A stretch of DNA of 7,281 nucleotides. Source: DASPLH01 sp035627675. GTDB lineage: Bacteria; Acidobacteriota; Terriglobia; Terriglobales; Acidobacteriaceae. Position 1 is the stretch's first letter. Each line of letters begins with the position of its first letter. Positions 1-5,387 of this stretch are shown here, one piece after another. Where the stretch lies: the NCBI GenBank assembly GCA_035627675.1, contig DASPLH010000046.1:1-7281 (forward strand). The letters are read 5' to 3'. The notes beneath the pieces were generated by a model. It ran no database searches. It saw nothing but the letters and a program-made list of their open reading frames with translations, and was not told where the DNA came from. The position numbers and the translations under genes are program-made.

Positions 1-1
1 A

Positions 2-157
2 TCCATACGCGGCGAGGCGATGGTCGCTTCGCACGGCTCGCGCGAAATGCCGGTCTGGGGACCCGTCCTCCGGCAAATGAGCGATCGGCAATCGGCGCTC
101 GTCCATCAGAGGGTGAAGAACCTCACCGGCTACCTGGAGAAACTGCAATCCAAGTAA
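2..157 (+). CDS. c-type cytochrome, C-terminal fragment (5' end outside window)
   Basis: An open frame enters from the left edge and ends at a TAA (155-157), leaving 51 codons. The peptide reads roughly SIRGEAMVASHG, then SREMPVWGP, then a helix ending GYLEKLQSK. A Met-Pro-x-Trp-Gly stretch followed by a C-terminal amphipathic helix is the usual end of a class I cytochrome c domain, where the Met (codon 47-49) is the distal haem ligand. The CxxCH haem-binding motif would lie upstream, outside the window, so haem attachment cannot be confirmed. Such proteins are exported and carry electrons in the periplasm or on the membrane. The family call rests on this short motif alone; a fused enzyme with a terminal cytochrome domain is equally possible. 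Confidence 0.62.
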   Translation, partial: SIRGEAMVASHGSREMPVWGPVLRQMSDRQSALVHQRVKNLTGYLEKLQSK

Positions 158-182
158 CCCTGTAACTCCTACGCACTCCCTC

Positions 183-231
183 GCGCTCCTCGCGGCTGAT
201 ATGCTTCCGGCATATAGGCCGCGAGGAGCGC
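183..231 (+). promoter_or_regulatory. Long hairpin sequestering the Shine-Dalgarno of the next gene
   Basis: Bases 183-196 and 218-231 are perfect reverse complements (14 bp, mostly G/C). Inside, after a T-G wobble and one G/A mismatch, ATATGC (199-204) pairs with GCATAT (210-215) around a five-base TTCCG loop. The right arm contains GAGGAG (223-228), the only Shine-Dalgarno-like sequence before the ATG at 233, and the arm ends one base before that ATG. There is no T-run after the stem, so it is not a normal intrinsic terminator. Masking of the ribosome site in mRNA is inferred. A DNA operator dyad, or a 3'-end stabiliser for the upstream cytochrome mRNA, are alternatives. Confidence 0.7.
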
Positions 232-232
232 T

Positions 233-685
233 ATGCGAAAGCAATTCACCGTGAAACTCGACGGAGCGGAGCGCAGCGCAACCGCCAGCTTCCATCTGCC
301 CTTCGATACCCGACGGGTTTGGGGCAAGGCTCGTGTCCCGGTCAGGGGCACGATCAACGGATTTCCTTTCCGCAGCACAGTGGCCAACATGGGCGGCAGG
401 CAATTCGTGGTCGTCAATGCCAAACTGCGCGCGGGCGCGGGCGTGAAGGCCGGCGACACCGTAACGGTCGCAATCGAGCCTGACACAGAGCCCCGCGTGG
501 TTGAGGTCCCAGCCGCGCTGAAGAAATCACTGGGCGCAAGGCTCGCCGCCGCGCTGGACAAGCTTGCCTATACGCACAAGAAGGAGTTCGTGCAGTGGTA
601 CACGGAAGCGAAGAAGGAAGAGACTCGCGCGAGGCGTGTCGAGAAGATGAAGGCGATGCTGGCTTCCGGCGAAGTAGTCAGCTGA
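233..685 (+). CDS. DUF1905 / YdeI-OmdA-like protein
   Basis: The product is 150 aa. Residues 1-92 look like a DUF1905 small beta-barrel: an early KLDGAERSATASFHLPF strand pair, RVPVRGTINGFPFRSTV in the middle, then AGDTVTVAIEPDTEPRVVEVP. Residues 93-146 match the OmdA/YdeI C-terminal pattern: a helix with LDKLAYTHKKEFVQW followed by EAKKEETRARRVEKM and a terminal LASG. Proteins with this second domain have been called bacteriocin-protection or OmpD-associated proteins, but the biochemical role is poorly known and I assign none. No signal peptide is visible, so it is probably cytosolic. The ATG at 233 is chosen because GAGGAG ends four bases before it, inside the hairpin at 183-231, so translation may be structure-controlled. 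The holin-like gene follows after 24 bases, suggesting co-transcription. Confidence 0.85.
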   Translation: MRKQFTVKLDGAERSATASFHLPFDTRRVWGKARVPVRGTINGFPFRSTVANMGGRQFVVVNAKLRAGAGVKAGDTVTVAIEPDTEPRVVEVPAALKKSLGARLAAALDKLAYTHKKEFVQWYTEAKKEETRARRVEKMKAMLASGEVVS

Positions 686-709
686 GAGCCACTGCACGAG
701 GAGATTGAT

Positions 710-1057
710 ATGACTCGATTGCTGATCCAGTGGGTGCTGAGTGCCGTGTTGCTGCTGGTCGTCGCGCACCTGGTTCCGGGATTCCATGTGACCGGGTTTG
801 GCGCCGCGCTGATCGCGGCGCTCGTCATCGGACTCGTGAATGGCACGCTCGGCTTCCTGTTGAAGGTCCTAACGTTCCCGCTGACGTTGCTCACGTTCGG
901 ATTGTTTCTCCTGGTCGTCAACGCCCTCATGCTGATGCTGGCGTCCAAGCTCGTTCGCGGATTCGACGTTGCTGGGTTCTTTCCGGCATTTCTGGGAGCC
1001 GTGTTGCTGGCCCTGCTCAACATGGTTGTGAGACGACTGACGCCGGACAAAGATTAG
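710..1057 (+). CDS. Phage holin family 4 (DUF360-type) small membrane protein
   Basis: The 115-aa product is almost entirely hydrophobic. Four transmembrane segments are visible at about residues 5-23, 29-50, 54-77 and 87-107. The short connectors PGFHVTGF and RGFDVAGFFPAF, and the NGTLGFLLKVLTFPLTLLTFGLFLLVVNALML core, are typical of the family annotated as phage holin family 4 superfamily IV. Despite the name, members are common bacterial chromosomal inner-membrane proteins of unknown role. Nothing here points to a phage: no lysin, structural gene or integrase is present. AGGAG (699-703) sits six bases before the ATG, which supports this start. It lies 24 bases after the DUF1905 gene and 35 bases before thiE, so the three may share a transcript. 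Confidence 0.85.
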   Translation: MTRLLIQWVLSAVLLLVVAHLVPGFHVTGFGAALIAALVIGLVNGTLGFLLKVLTFPLTLLTFGLFLLVVNALMLMLASKLVRGFDVAGFFPAFLGAVLLALLNMVVRRLTPDKD

Positions 1058-1092
1058 TTTCAAATCTCGGACTTTCAGGTTCCTCTACCGCC

Positions 1093-1827
1093 GTGCTGCT
1101 CTACTACATCACGGACCGCCGCCAGTTCTCCGGCACGGATGCGGAGCAGCGACGCGCCTTGTTGACCCGGATTGGCGAAGCAGCCAGGGCCGGCGTCGAC
1201 TACATCCAGCTCCGCGAAAAGGACCTGCCGGCCGCCGCCCTGGAGCAGCTCGCGCGCGCTGCGATGCAGGTTGTGCGCGAGGGCGGAGGCGCAGCGCGGC
1301 TGCTGGTGAACTCCCGCACGGATGTCGCGCTGGCCGCGGGAGCCGACGGCGTTCACCTGACGTCAACCGACATCTCCGCCTCGGACGCCAGGGCCATCGC
1401 GGATCGCGCCTCCCGAGGCTCCAGCGCGCCAGCCAGAACCCTCCTGGTGGCGGTTTCCTGTCATTCGGTGGACGAGGTGCGAATGGCCGAATCGCACGGA
1501 GCCGACTTCGTCGTGCTTGCTCCGATTTTCGAAAAACCTGGCACTACCAGTCCTTCGATCGGACTCACAACGCTTGCCTCAGCCGCCGCGGGTGCTCCGG
1601 CTATGCCGCGTGTAGAGGCCGGAGAGAACCGCGCACGAGTGTCTATCTTGGCGCTCGGAGGGGTCACGACAGACAACGCCGGCGACTGCGTGCGCGCCGG
1701 GGCCGCCGGCGTCGCGGGGGTCAGGCTGTTCCAGCAGGGCGATGTAGCCGACACTGTGCGCAGACTGCGCGAACTGCGGAAGTCTGAACCTCCAGACGTG
1801 AGACTCGAGAATCGAGACCTTCGTTAA
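1093..1827 (+). CDS. thiE: Thiamine-phosphate synthase / TenI family protein
   Basis: ThiE is a cytosolic TIM-barrel enzyme that joins HMP-pyrophosphate and thiazole phosphate into thiamine phosphate. The 244-aa product shows the family motifs in order: LYYITDRR (2-10), DYIQLREKD (36-44), VNSRTDVALAAGADGVHL (72-89), VSCHSVDE (121-128), GADFVVLAPIFEKPGT (136-151) and ALGGVTTDNAGDCVRAGAAGVAGVRLF (187-213). The GTG at 1093 is chosen because homology begins there and no in-frame ATG is close; no good Shine-Dalgarno precedes it (AGG at 1077-1079 is distant), so coupling to the upstream gene is plausible. It is longer than the usual 210-220 aa, with an Ala/Arg-rich loop at about 163-184 and a charged C-terminal tail. 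Ser74 replaces the first Asp of the usual VND motif, an Mg-ligand position in B. subtilis ThiE. A TenI-type thiazole tautomerase is therefore an alternative. Confidence 0.82.
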   Translation: MLLYYITDRRQFSGTDAEQRRALLTRIGEAARAGVDYIQLREKDLPAAALEQLARAAMQVVREGGGAARLLVNSRTDVALAAGADGVHLTSTDISASDARAIADRASRGSSAPARTLLVAVSCHSVDEVRMAESHGADFVVLAPIFEKPGTTSPSIGLTTLASAAAGAPAMPRVEAGENRARVSILALGGVTTDNAGDCVRAGAAGVAGVRLFQQGDVADTVRRLRELRKSEPPDVRLENRDLR

Positions 1828-1859
1828 ACAAAACGGCCTGCGCTTGCCGCGCAGGCCGT
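1826..1859 (-). terminator. Rho-independent terminator of the minus-strand small gene
   Basis: An 11-bp perfect stem (1833-1843 with 1849-1859, ACGGCCTGCGC/GCGCAGGCCGT) has a five-base loop. On the minus strand it is followed directly by TTTTGTTT, which reaches into the thiE stop codon. It lies downstream of the minus-strand gene ending at 1898. On the plus strand the stem is followed only by GATTCTCTCC, so it would stop thiE transcripts less well, though it may act in both directions between the convergent genes. Confidence 0.8.
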
Positions 1860-1868
1860 GATTCTCTC

Positions 1869-1891
1869 CGCATCCGCACCGCACGGATGCG
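1869..1891. repeat. Second hairpin between convergent genes
   Basis: CGCATCCG (1869-1876) and CGGATGCG (1884-1891) are perfect inverted repeats, an 8-bp stem with a seven-base loop, ten bases from the terminator stem at 1833-1859. It falls seven bases beyond the minus-strand stop codon at 1898. It has no U-tract on either side. It may reinforce termination or protect the mRNA 3' end; either role is inference. Confidence 0.5.
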
Positions 1892-1897
1892 AGATGC

Positions 1898-2128
1898 TTA
1901 CTGCAGCAGGGCGATCCGGTCGAGCTCTCGTCCGATCACCTCGAGCGAGCAACCCGATCCTTCAACCTTGCTCATTGCATCGCGGGCGACATCCGGCGAG
2001 ACTCCAAACCCGCGTCCCGCCAGAAACACCTGAAGCAGCTCCGCGGCGTCGCGGGAGTCGAGCCCGCTTTGCAGCAGTTCGCTTCTCAAAGCTGCGAGTT
2101 CCGGTACGGAAAACTTTTCGGCCATCAT
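1898..2128 (-). CDS. Conserved-looking small hypothetical protein (76 aa)
   Basis: I do not recognise this family. The frame is supported by an excellent ribosome site, GGAGGTGA (2140-2133), four bases before ATGATG (2128-2123), and by a strong terminator just after its stop. The frame is open further upstream, but homology-free sequence and the strong ribosome site favour the ATG at 2128; the next ATG at 2125 is equally usable. The product begins MMAEKFSVPELAALRSELL and is mainly amphipathic helices: about 8-19, 24-36 and 44-52, then a last helix ending EVIGRELDRIALLQ. It has one Cys, no signal peptide and no membrane segment. The helix-Gly-helix spacing is compatible with a small helical-bundle or DNA-binding fold, but no motif proves this. 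It is transcribed opposite to its neighbours, hence an independent unit. A TCTAAT hexamer (2168-2163) is a possible -10. Confidence 0.68.
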   Translation of the reverse strand: MMAEKFSVPELAALRSELLQSGLDSRDAAELLQVFLAGRGFGVSPDVARDAMSKVEGSGCSLEVIGRELDRIALLQ

Positions 2129-2406
2129 CAGGTCACCTCCGACCCTTGCCGCCTTCTTACCGATTAGACTCGGGTCGCCCACGTTACGTTGCAGGCATTT
2201 GCCATGCCACATTGCGATGGGTGCGCTCGGTGCTTGCAAGCCGAACAGCACTAAGTTGTTGCTGCACAAACCGATACACAACTCCGAGTCAACCTGTCGG
2301 TCGCCGGCGGCTCAAGTTGTGGATGTGAACCCGCGCTTGCCGACGAAGTTCTTGCCAGATTTTGTTAGTGCGGGTCTGCCATTTAACATACATTCGCGAG
2401 GGACTC
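2129..2406. other. Divergent intergenic region between the small minus gene and folD
   Basis: These 278 bases hold no convincing gene; open frames crossing them lack ribosome sites and family motifs. The region should contain promoters for both divergent genes. On the minus strand TCTAAT (2168-2163) could be a -10 about 28 bases before the GGAGGTGA ribosome site, but no matching -35 is evident. A perfect 10-bp palindrome, GCTTGCAAGC, lies at 2232-2241 and could be an operator half or chance. No transposon ends or tandem repeats were seen. Confidence 0.5.
2362..2389 (+). promoter_or_regulatory. Possible sigma-70-like promoter for folD
   Basis: TTGTTA (2362-2367) and TAACAT (2384-2389) are separated by 16 bases, each matching four of six consensus positions. 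Transcription would begin near 2396, leaving only about ten bases before the ATG at 2407 and placing the GAGGGA ribosome site (2398-2403) at the very 5' end. That short leader makes the call weak. Confidence 0.25.
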
Positions 2407-3342
2407 ATGCCTGCCATACTGCTTGATGGAAACCAGATCGCTGCACAAATCAAGACCGAGGTCGCCGAACAAGTTCGCCAGATGACCGGCTCTGGAATGC
2501 GTCCGGGACTGGCCGCCGTACTCGCCGGTCATGACCCTGCCTCCGAGGTGTACGTCCGGAACAAGGTGAAGACCTGTGAAGCTCTCGGTATCTACAGCGA
2601 AAAGATCACACCCCCGGAGAGCAGTTCGACCGAAGACATGCTGGCCCTGGTGGCGGACCTGAACGCGCGCGATGACATCGACGGCATCCTCGTGCAGCTT
2701 CCGTTGCCGAAGCAGGTTGACTCCAAGAAGGTTCTGCTGGCGGTTGACCCGGCTAAGGATGTCGATGGCTTCCATCCCATGAACGTCGGGTATCTCTCCA
2801 CCATGCGTCCGGGACTTGTGCCTTGTACTCCGGCGGGGTGCATGGAAATTCTGAAGCGCAGCAATATACCGGTGGAGGGAGCGGAAGTTGTCGTGGTGGG
2901 ACGCAGCGATATCGTCGGCAAACCGGTAGCAATGTTGCTGACGAACGCGAACGCAACGGTTACGATCTGCCACTCGCGCACTCGCGACCTGGCCGCCGTC
3001 TGCCGCCGGGCCGACATCCTGGTGGCCGCTATCGGCAGGGCGGGAATGATTACACCCGAGTTCGTGAAACCCGGAGCGACGGTGATCGACGTTGGCATCA
3101 ATCGCGTGAGTTCGCGCCAGGAGTTTGACCGGTTCTTCGCCGGAGATGAAAAGCGCGAGGCGGCGTTCGCGAAGAACGGCTCGACCCTCGTCGGAGACGT
3201 TCATCCGGAGGTCATCGAGGTAGCGGGAGCAATGACCCCCGTGCCGGGAGGCGTAGGTCCTTTGACGATCGCCATGTTGATGTCCAACACGGTGAAGGCG
3301 GCGCTCATGCGTCGTGGCTCGCGCCAGACGGCCGCGGTTTAG
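2407..3342 (+). CDS. folD: Bifunctional methylenetetrahydrofolate dehydrogenase / cyclohydrolase
   Basis: FolD oxidises 5,10-methylene-THF to methenyl-THF with NADP+ and hydrolyses it to 10-formyl-THF, supplying one-carbon units in the cytosol. The 311-aa product has the catalytic set known from E. coli FolD: Tyr49 and Lys53 in SEVYVRNK, Gln97 in GILVQLPLP and Asp120 in PAKDVDGFHP. The Rossmann dinucleotide segment has VVVVGRSDIVGKP (161-173), then CHSRT, and the C-terminal signature PVPGGVGPLTIAMLMSNT (278-295). The ATG at 2407 with GAGGGA three bases upstream is preferred; an in-frame TTG at 2362 would add 15 residues with no family match. It is about 20 residues longer than E. coli FolD because of an insertion at about residues 234-260, between VGINR and GDV. 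It heads the folD-coaE-protease run. Confidence 0.96.
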   Translation: MPAILLDGNQIAAQIKTEVAEQVRQMTGSGMRPGLAAVLAGHDPASEVYVRNKVKTCEALGIYSEKITPPESSSTEDMLALVADLNARDDIDGILVQLPLPKQVDSKKVLLAVDPAKDVDGFHPMNVGYLSTMRPGLVPCTPAGCMEILKRSNIPVEGAEVVVVGRSDIVGKPVAMLLTNANATVTICHSRTRDLAAVCRRADILVAAIGRAGMITPEFVKPGATVIDVGINRVSSRQEFDRFFAGDEKREAAFAKNGSTLVGDVHPEVIEVAGAMTPVPGGVGPLTIAMLMSNTVKAALMRRGSRQTAAV

Positions 3343-3375
3343 ACCGAAGACGCGGAAGGTATAACCCGTATTGCA

Positions 3376-3394
3376 GCCGGGCGCCCCGCCCGGC
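3376..3394 (+). repeat. GC hairpin in folD-coaE gap
   Basis: GCCGGGC (3376-3382) and GCCCGGC (3388-3394) pair around GCCCC; an extra G-C pair (3383/3387) would give 8 bp with a three-base loop. It lies 34 bases after the folD stop. The bases that follow (GGTGATTGCG) have no T-run, so it is a poor intrinsic terminator. It may partly attenuate read-through from folD into coaE or stabilise the folD mRNA end. Confidence 0.4.
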
Positions 3395-3441
3395 GGTGAT
3401 TGCGAAGGTAAGCAAGATCGTTGTTGTTCTAGAGAGCAAGC

Positions 3442-4077
3442 GTGCTGAAAGTCGGACTGACCGGTGGTGTCGCAAGCGGAAAGAGCACCGTGCTGGAGAT
3501 GTTCGCCCGGCGTGGCGCCCACACGCTCCGCGCCGACGAAGTGGCGCACGAACTGATGCGTCCCGGGCAGCCGGTTTACGAGCGGGTTGTCGAGCATTTC
3601 GGCCGCGACATCCTCAACGAAGACGGCACGATCGCCCGTCCCAGGCTGGCGCAGAAGGCTTTCGCCGGTCGCGTCGAGGAACTCAACGCGCTGGTGCATC
3701 CCGCGGTGATCGACTACCAGGATCGCTGGGCGGACGGCGTCGGGCAGCGCGAGCCGAAGGCTATAGCGATTGTGGAGGCCGCGTTGATGATCGAGGCCGG
3801 GGCGCACGGGCACATGGACAGGCTCATCGCGGTCACCAGCTCCTTCGAGACAAAAGTTGAGCGCTTCGCCCGGCGAACGAACATGGCGCGCGAGCAGGCT
3901 CGGGCCGAGGTCGAGCGGCGCATGCGCGTGCAGTTGCCTGACGAGCGCAAGGCCGAGTTGGCGGACTACGTCATCGAGAACTCCGGCACGGTCGCCGATG
4001 CGGAAGAGCAGGTCGATAAGATATGGCAGGAACTGGCGGCGTTGGCCGCGCGTTCCCGCCAAACTGACGCCACTTAG
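3442..4077 (+). CDS. coaE: Dephospho-CoA kinase
   Basis: CoaE phosphorylates the ribose 3'-OH of dephospho-CoA with ATP, the last step of coenzyme A synthesis, in the cytosol. The 211-aa length is typical. The P-loop is VGLTGGVASGKST (4-16), with Lys14 and Ser15 in the Walker A positions. ADEVAHELM (31-39) corresponds to the conserved DAD/ADxxAH region, LNALVHPAV matches the family's LxxIxHPxV, and the C-terminal half carries VTSSFETKVERFARR (lid-like Arg-rich stretch), RMRVQLPDERKAELADYVIENSG and the final helix. The start is a GTG at 3442, only two residues before the P-loop strand, as in other CoaE proteins; the ribosome site is weak (GAGAG at 3432-3436). It lies 99 bases after folD and 58 before the HtrA-like gene, so co-transcription is plausible. 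Confidence 0.95.
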   Translation: MLKVGLTGGVASGKSTVLEMFARRGAHTLRADEVAHELMRPGQPVYERVVEHFGRDILNEDGTIARPRLAQKAFAGRVEELNALVHPAVIDYQDRWADGVGQREPKAIAIVEAALMIEAGAHGHMDRLIAVTSSFETKVERFARRTNMAREQARAEVERRMRVQLPDERKAELADYVIENSGTVADAEEQVDKIWQELAALAARSRQTDAT

Positions 4078-4090
4078 GCGCGTCTAAAAT
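4064..4090 (+). promoter_or_regulatory. Possible promoter for the HtrA-like gene
   Basis: CTGACG (4064-4069, inside the coaE 3' end) and TAAAAT (4085-4090) match four and five consensus positions but with a 15-base spacer, shorter than usual. Transcription would begin near 4097, so the mRNA would start almost directly with the hairpin at 4099-4123. Judged by eye only. Confidence 0.3.
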
Positions 4091-4098
4091 TGCAGGTA

Positions 4099-4123
4099 CC
4101 CGGACGGTTGACACTTGTCCGGG
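4099..4123 (+). promoter_or_regulatory. Leader hairpin before the HtrA-like gene
   Basis: CCCGGAC (4099-4105) pairs perfectly with GTCCGGG (4117-4123) around an 11-base loop. The right arm overlaps the beginning of the purine-rich GGGAGATGG stretch (4121-4129) that serves as ribosome site for the ATG at 4136. The structure could reduce initiation. The loop contains a perfect TTGACA (4108-4113), but no -10 lies at a usable distance, so I do not read it as a promoter element. Confidence 0.45.
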
Positions 4124-4135
4124 AGATGGAACGAC

Positions 4136-5284
4136 ATGAGAAATTTACGTCCCATTCTCTTCGGCGCAGTACTTGCCGCTGCCTTCTTTATCTACACCAG
4201 CCATCGCTTCGGAACGGCTCCGGCCACGTGGGTCACGCGTGACAAGGTCGAGATCACCGAGGCCGCCGCCCCGCCGCAGTTCGACTCCGAAGAGCAGGGC
4301 AACATACAGCTCTACAAACGCGTGCTGCCCTCGGTGGTGAACATCACCTCAACCGCGGTTGGGTTCGACTTCTTCTACGGACCGGTGCCGCAGCAGGGCC
4401 AGGGGTCGGGGTTCATCTTCGACAAAGAGGGACACATCCTCACGAACTATCACGTGATCGCCGACGCCCGCCGGGTCGAGGTGACGCTCGCGAACCGCAA
4501 GAAGTATCCGGCCGAGGTGATCGGAGTCGATCGTTCGCATGACCTCGCCGTGATACAGATCAAGGCTCCGGAACTGGTTCCGGCCACGCTCGGCGACTCG
4601 CGTGCGTTGCAGGTCGGGCAGAAGGTTTACGCCATCGGCAATCCATTCGGGCTGGCCGGCACGATGACTCGCGGCATCGTGAGTTCCATCCGCCAGGTGC
4701 AGATGCAGGAGCCGAACGGCGCGTATATCGATGAGGCCATCCAGACGGACGCGGCCATCAACCCCGGCAACTCCGGCGGTCCGCTGCTCAACGGTCGCGG
4801 CGACGTGGTCGGCATCAACACCATGATTTTGTCCAGCAGCGGCAGCAGCGCCGGCATCGGGTTCGCCATTCCGATCAACGCGGCGAAGGCCGTCATCAAC
4901 GATCTGGTGCAGTACGGCCGCGTGCGGCGTCCGGCGCTGGGAATTCGCCCCCTGCCCATCGGTCCGGAACTCGCGATGGAGCTTGGACTGCCTGCCGACG
5001 CCGGCGTTCTGATCATGCAGGTTGTGCCCGGCGGCAGTGCCGATCGAGCAGGGCTGCGCGGAGGCAATGAGCGCGTGTATCTCGGGAACACGCCCATCAT
5101 GGTCGGCGGCGATCTCATCGTCGCGATCGACGGCGAGCCCATCAATGACATGCAGGACCTCGCCCACGCCATGAACAACCGCCGCGCCGGCGACACCATC
5201 ACCGTCACTGTCTATCGTGGACGCAAGAAGATGGACATCAAGGTCACGCTGGACGAAGCCCGGGGAGCGGGGACGCGCAGCTAG
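4136..5284 (+). CDS. HtrA/DegP-like S1C serine protease with PDZ domain
   Basis: This is a trypsin-like periplasmic quality-control protease of 382 aa. Residues 7-20 form one hydrophobic segment (LFGAVLAAAFFIY), likely an uncleaved membrane anchor as in DegS-type proteins. The protease domain covers about 57-250 with an intact triad: His106 in LTNYHVIAD, Asp136 in RSHDLAVI and Ser213 in NPGNSGGPLL. One PDZ domain follows (about 268-375), with VVPGGSADRAGL and GGDLIVAIDGEPI. One PDZ and an N-terminal anchor resemble DegS or HhoB/DegQ-like proteins more than DegP, which has two PDZs; I do not assign a symbol. The ATG at 4136 gives a proper N-terminal anchor and has GGAG ten bases upstream; an in-frame TTG at 4115 would add seven residues. 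It follows coaE by 58 bases. Confidence 0.93.
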   Translation: MRNLRPILFGAVLAAAFFIYTSHRFGTAPATWVTRDKVEITEAAAPPQFDSEEQGNIQLYKRVLPSVVNITSTAVGFDFFYGPVPQQGQGSGFIFDKEGHILTNYHVIADARRVEVTLANRKKYPAEVIGVDRSHDLAVIQIKAPELVPATLGDSRALQVGQKVYAIGNPFGLAGTMTRGIVSSIRQVQMQEPNGAYIDEAIQTDAAINPGNSGGPLLNGRGDVVGINTMILSSSGSSAGIGFAIPINAAKAVINDLVQYGRVRRPALGIRPLPIGPELAMELGLPADAGVLIMQVVPGGSADRAGLRGGNERVYLGNTPIMVGGDLIVAIDGEPINDMQDLAHAMNNRRAGDTITVTVYRGRKKMDIKVTLDEARGAGTRS

Positions 5285-5330
5285 AGATCCGGCTGTTTGC
5301 ATCGAGTTTTCCGCACGAAACGAAACAAAA

Positions 5331-5368
5331 TGCGCGGGGTGGTCCGGGCGGCCTGACCGTCTCGCGCA
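5331..5368 (+). promoter_or_regulatory. Structured leader hairpin upstream of the MmcQ/YjbR gene
   Basis: Bases 5331-5344 pair with 5355-5368 over 14 consecutive positions: 11 Watson-Crick and three G-T (G-U in RNA) pairs at 5337/5362, 5339/5360 and 5340/5359. The loop is ten bases and can close two more G-C pairs. Because the wobbles become A-C mismatches on the other strand, the fold favours plus-strand RNA. It ends 19 bases before the ATG at 5388, and an AAGG ribosome site (5375-5378) follows it. The 47 bases between the htrA-like stop and the hairpin are otherwise featureless, with an A-rich run at 5318-5330. Confidence 0.5.
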
Positions 5369-5387
5369 TGATCGAAGGCCCGCCCCT

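Noticed and set aside
710..1057. Phage or lysis module suggested by the holin-family name
   Set aside because: No lysin, portal, tail or integrase gene is nearby; this family is widespread as ordinary chromosomal membrane proteins.
2232..2241. GCTTGCAAGC palindrome in the folD upstream gap as an operator
   Set aside because: It is a single 10-bp palindrome with no second copy and is not positioned on a recognisable promoter, so it is mentioned only in the intergenic entry.
2383..4062. A 559-codon open frame on the minus strand across folD and coaE
   Set aside because: It lies antisense to two genes with full catalytic motifs; long antisense frames are common in GC-rich DNA. Its His/Arg-rich composition matches no family I recognise.
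4108..4113. Perfect TTGACA hexamer before the HtrA-like gene
   Set aside because: No -10 lies 16-18 bases downstream, and a start from it would fall at or inside the coding region.
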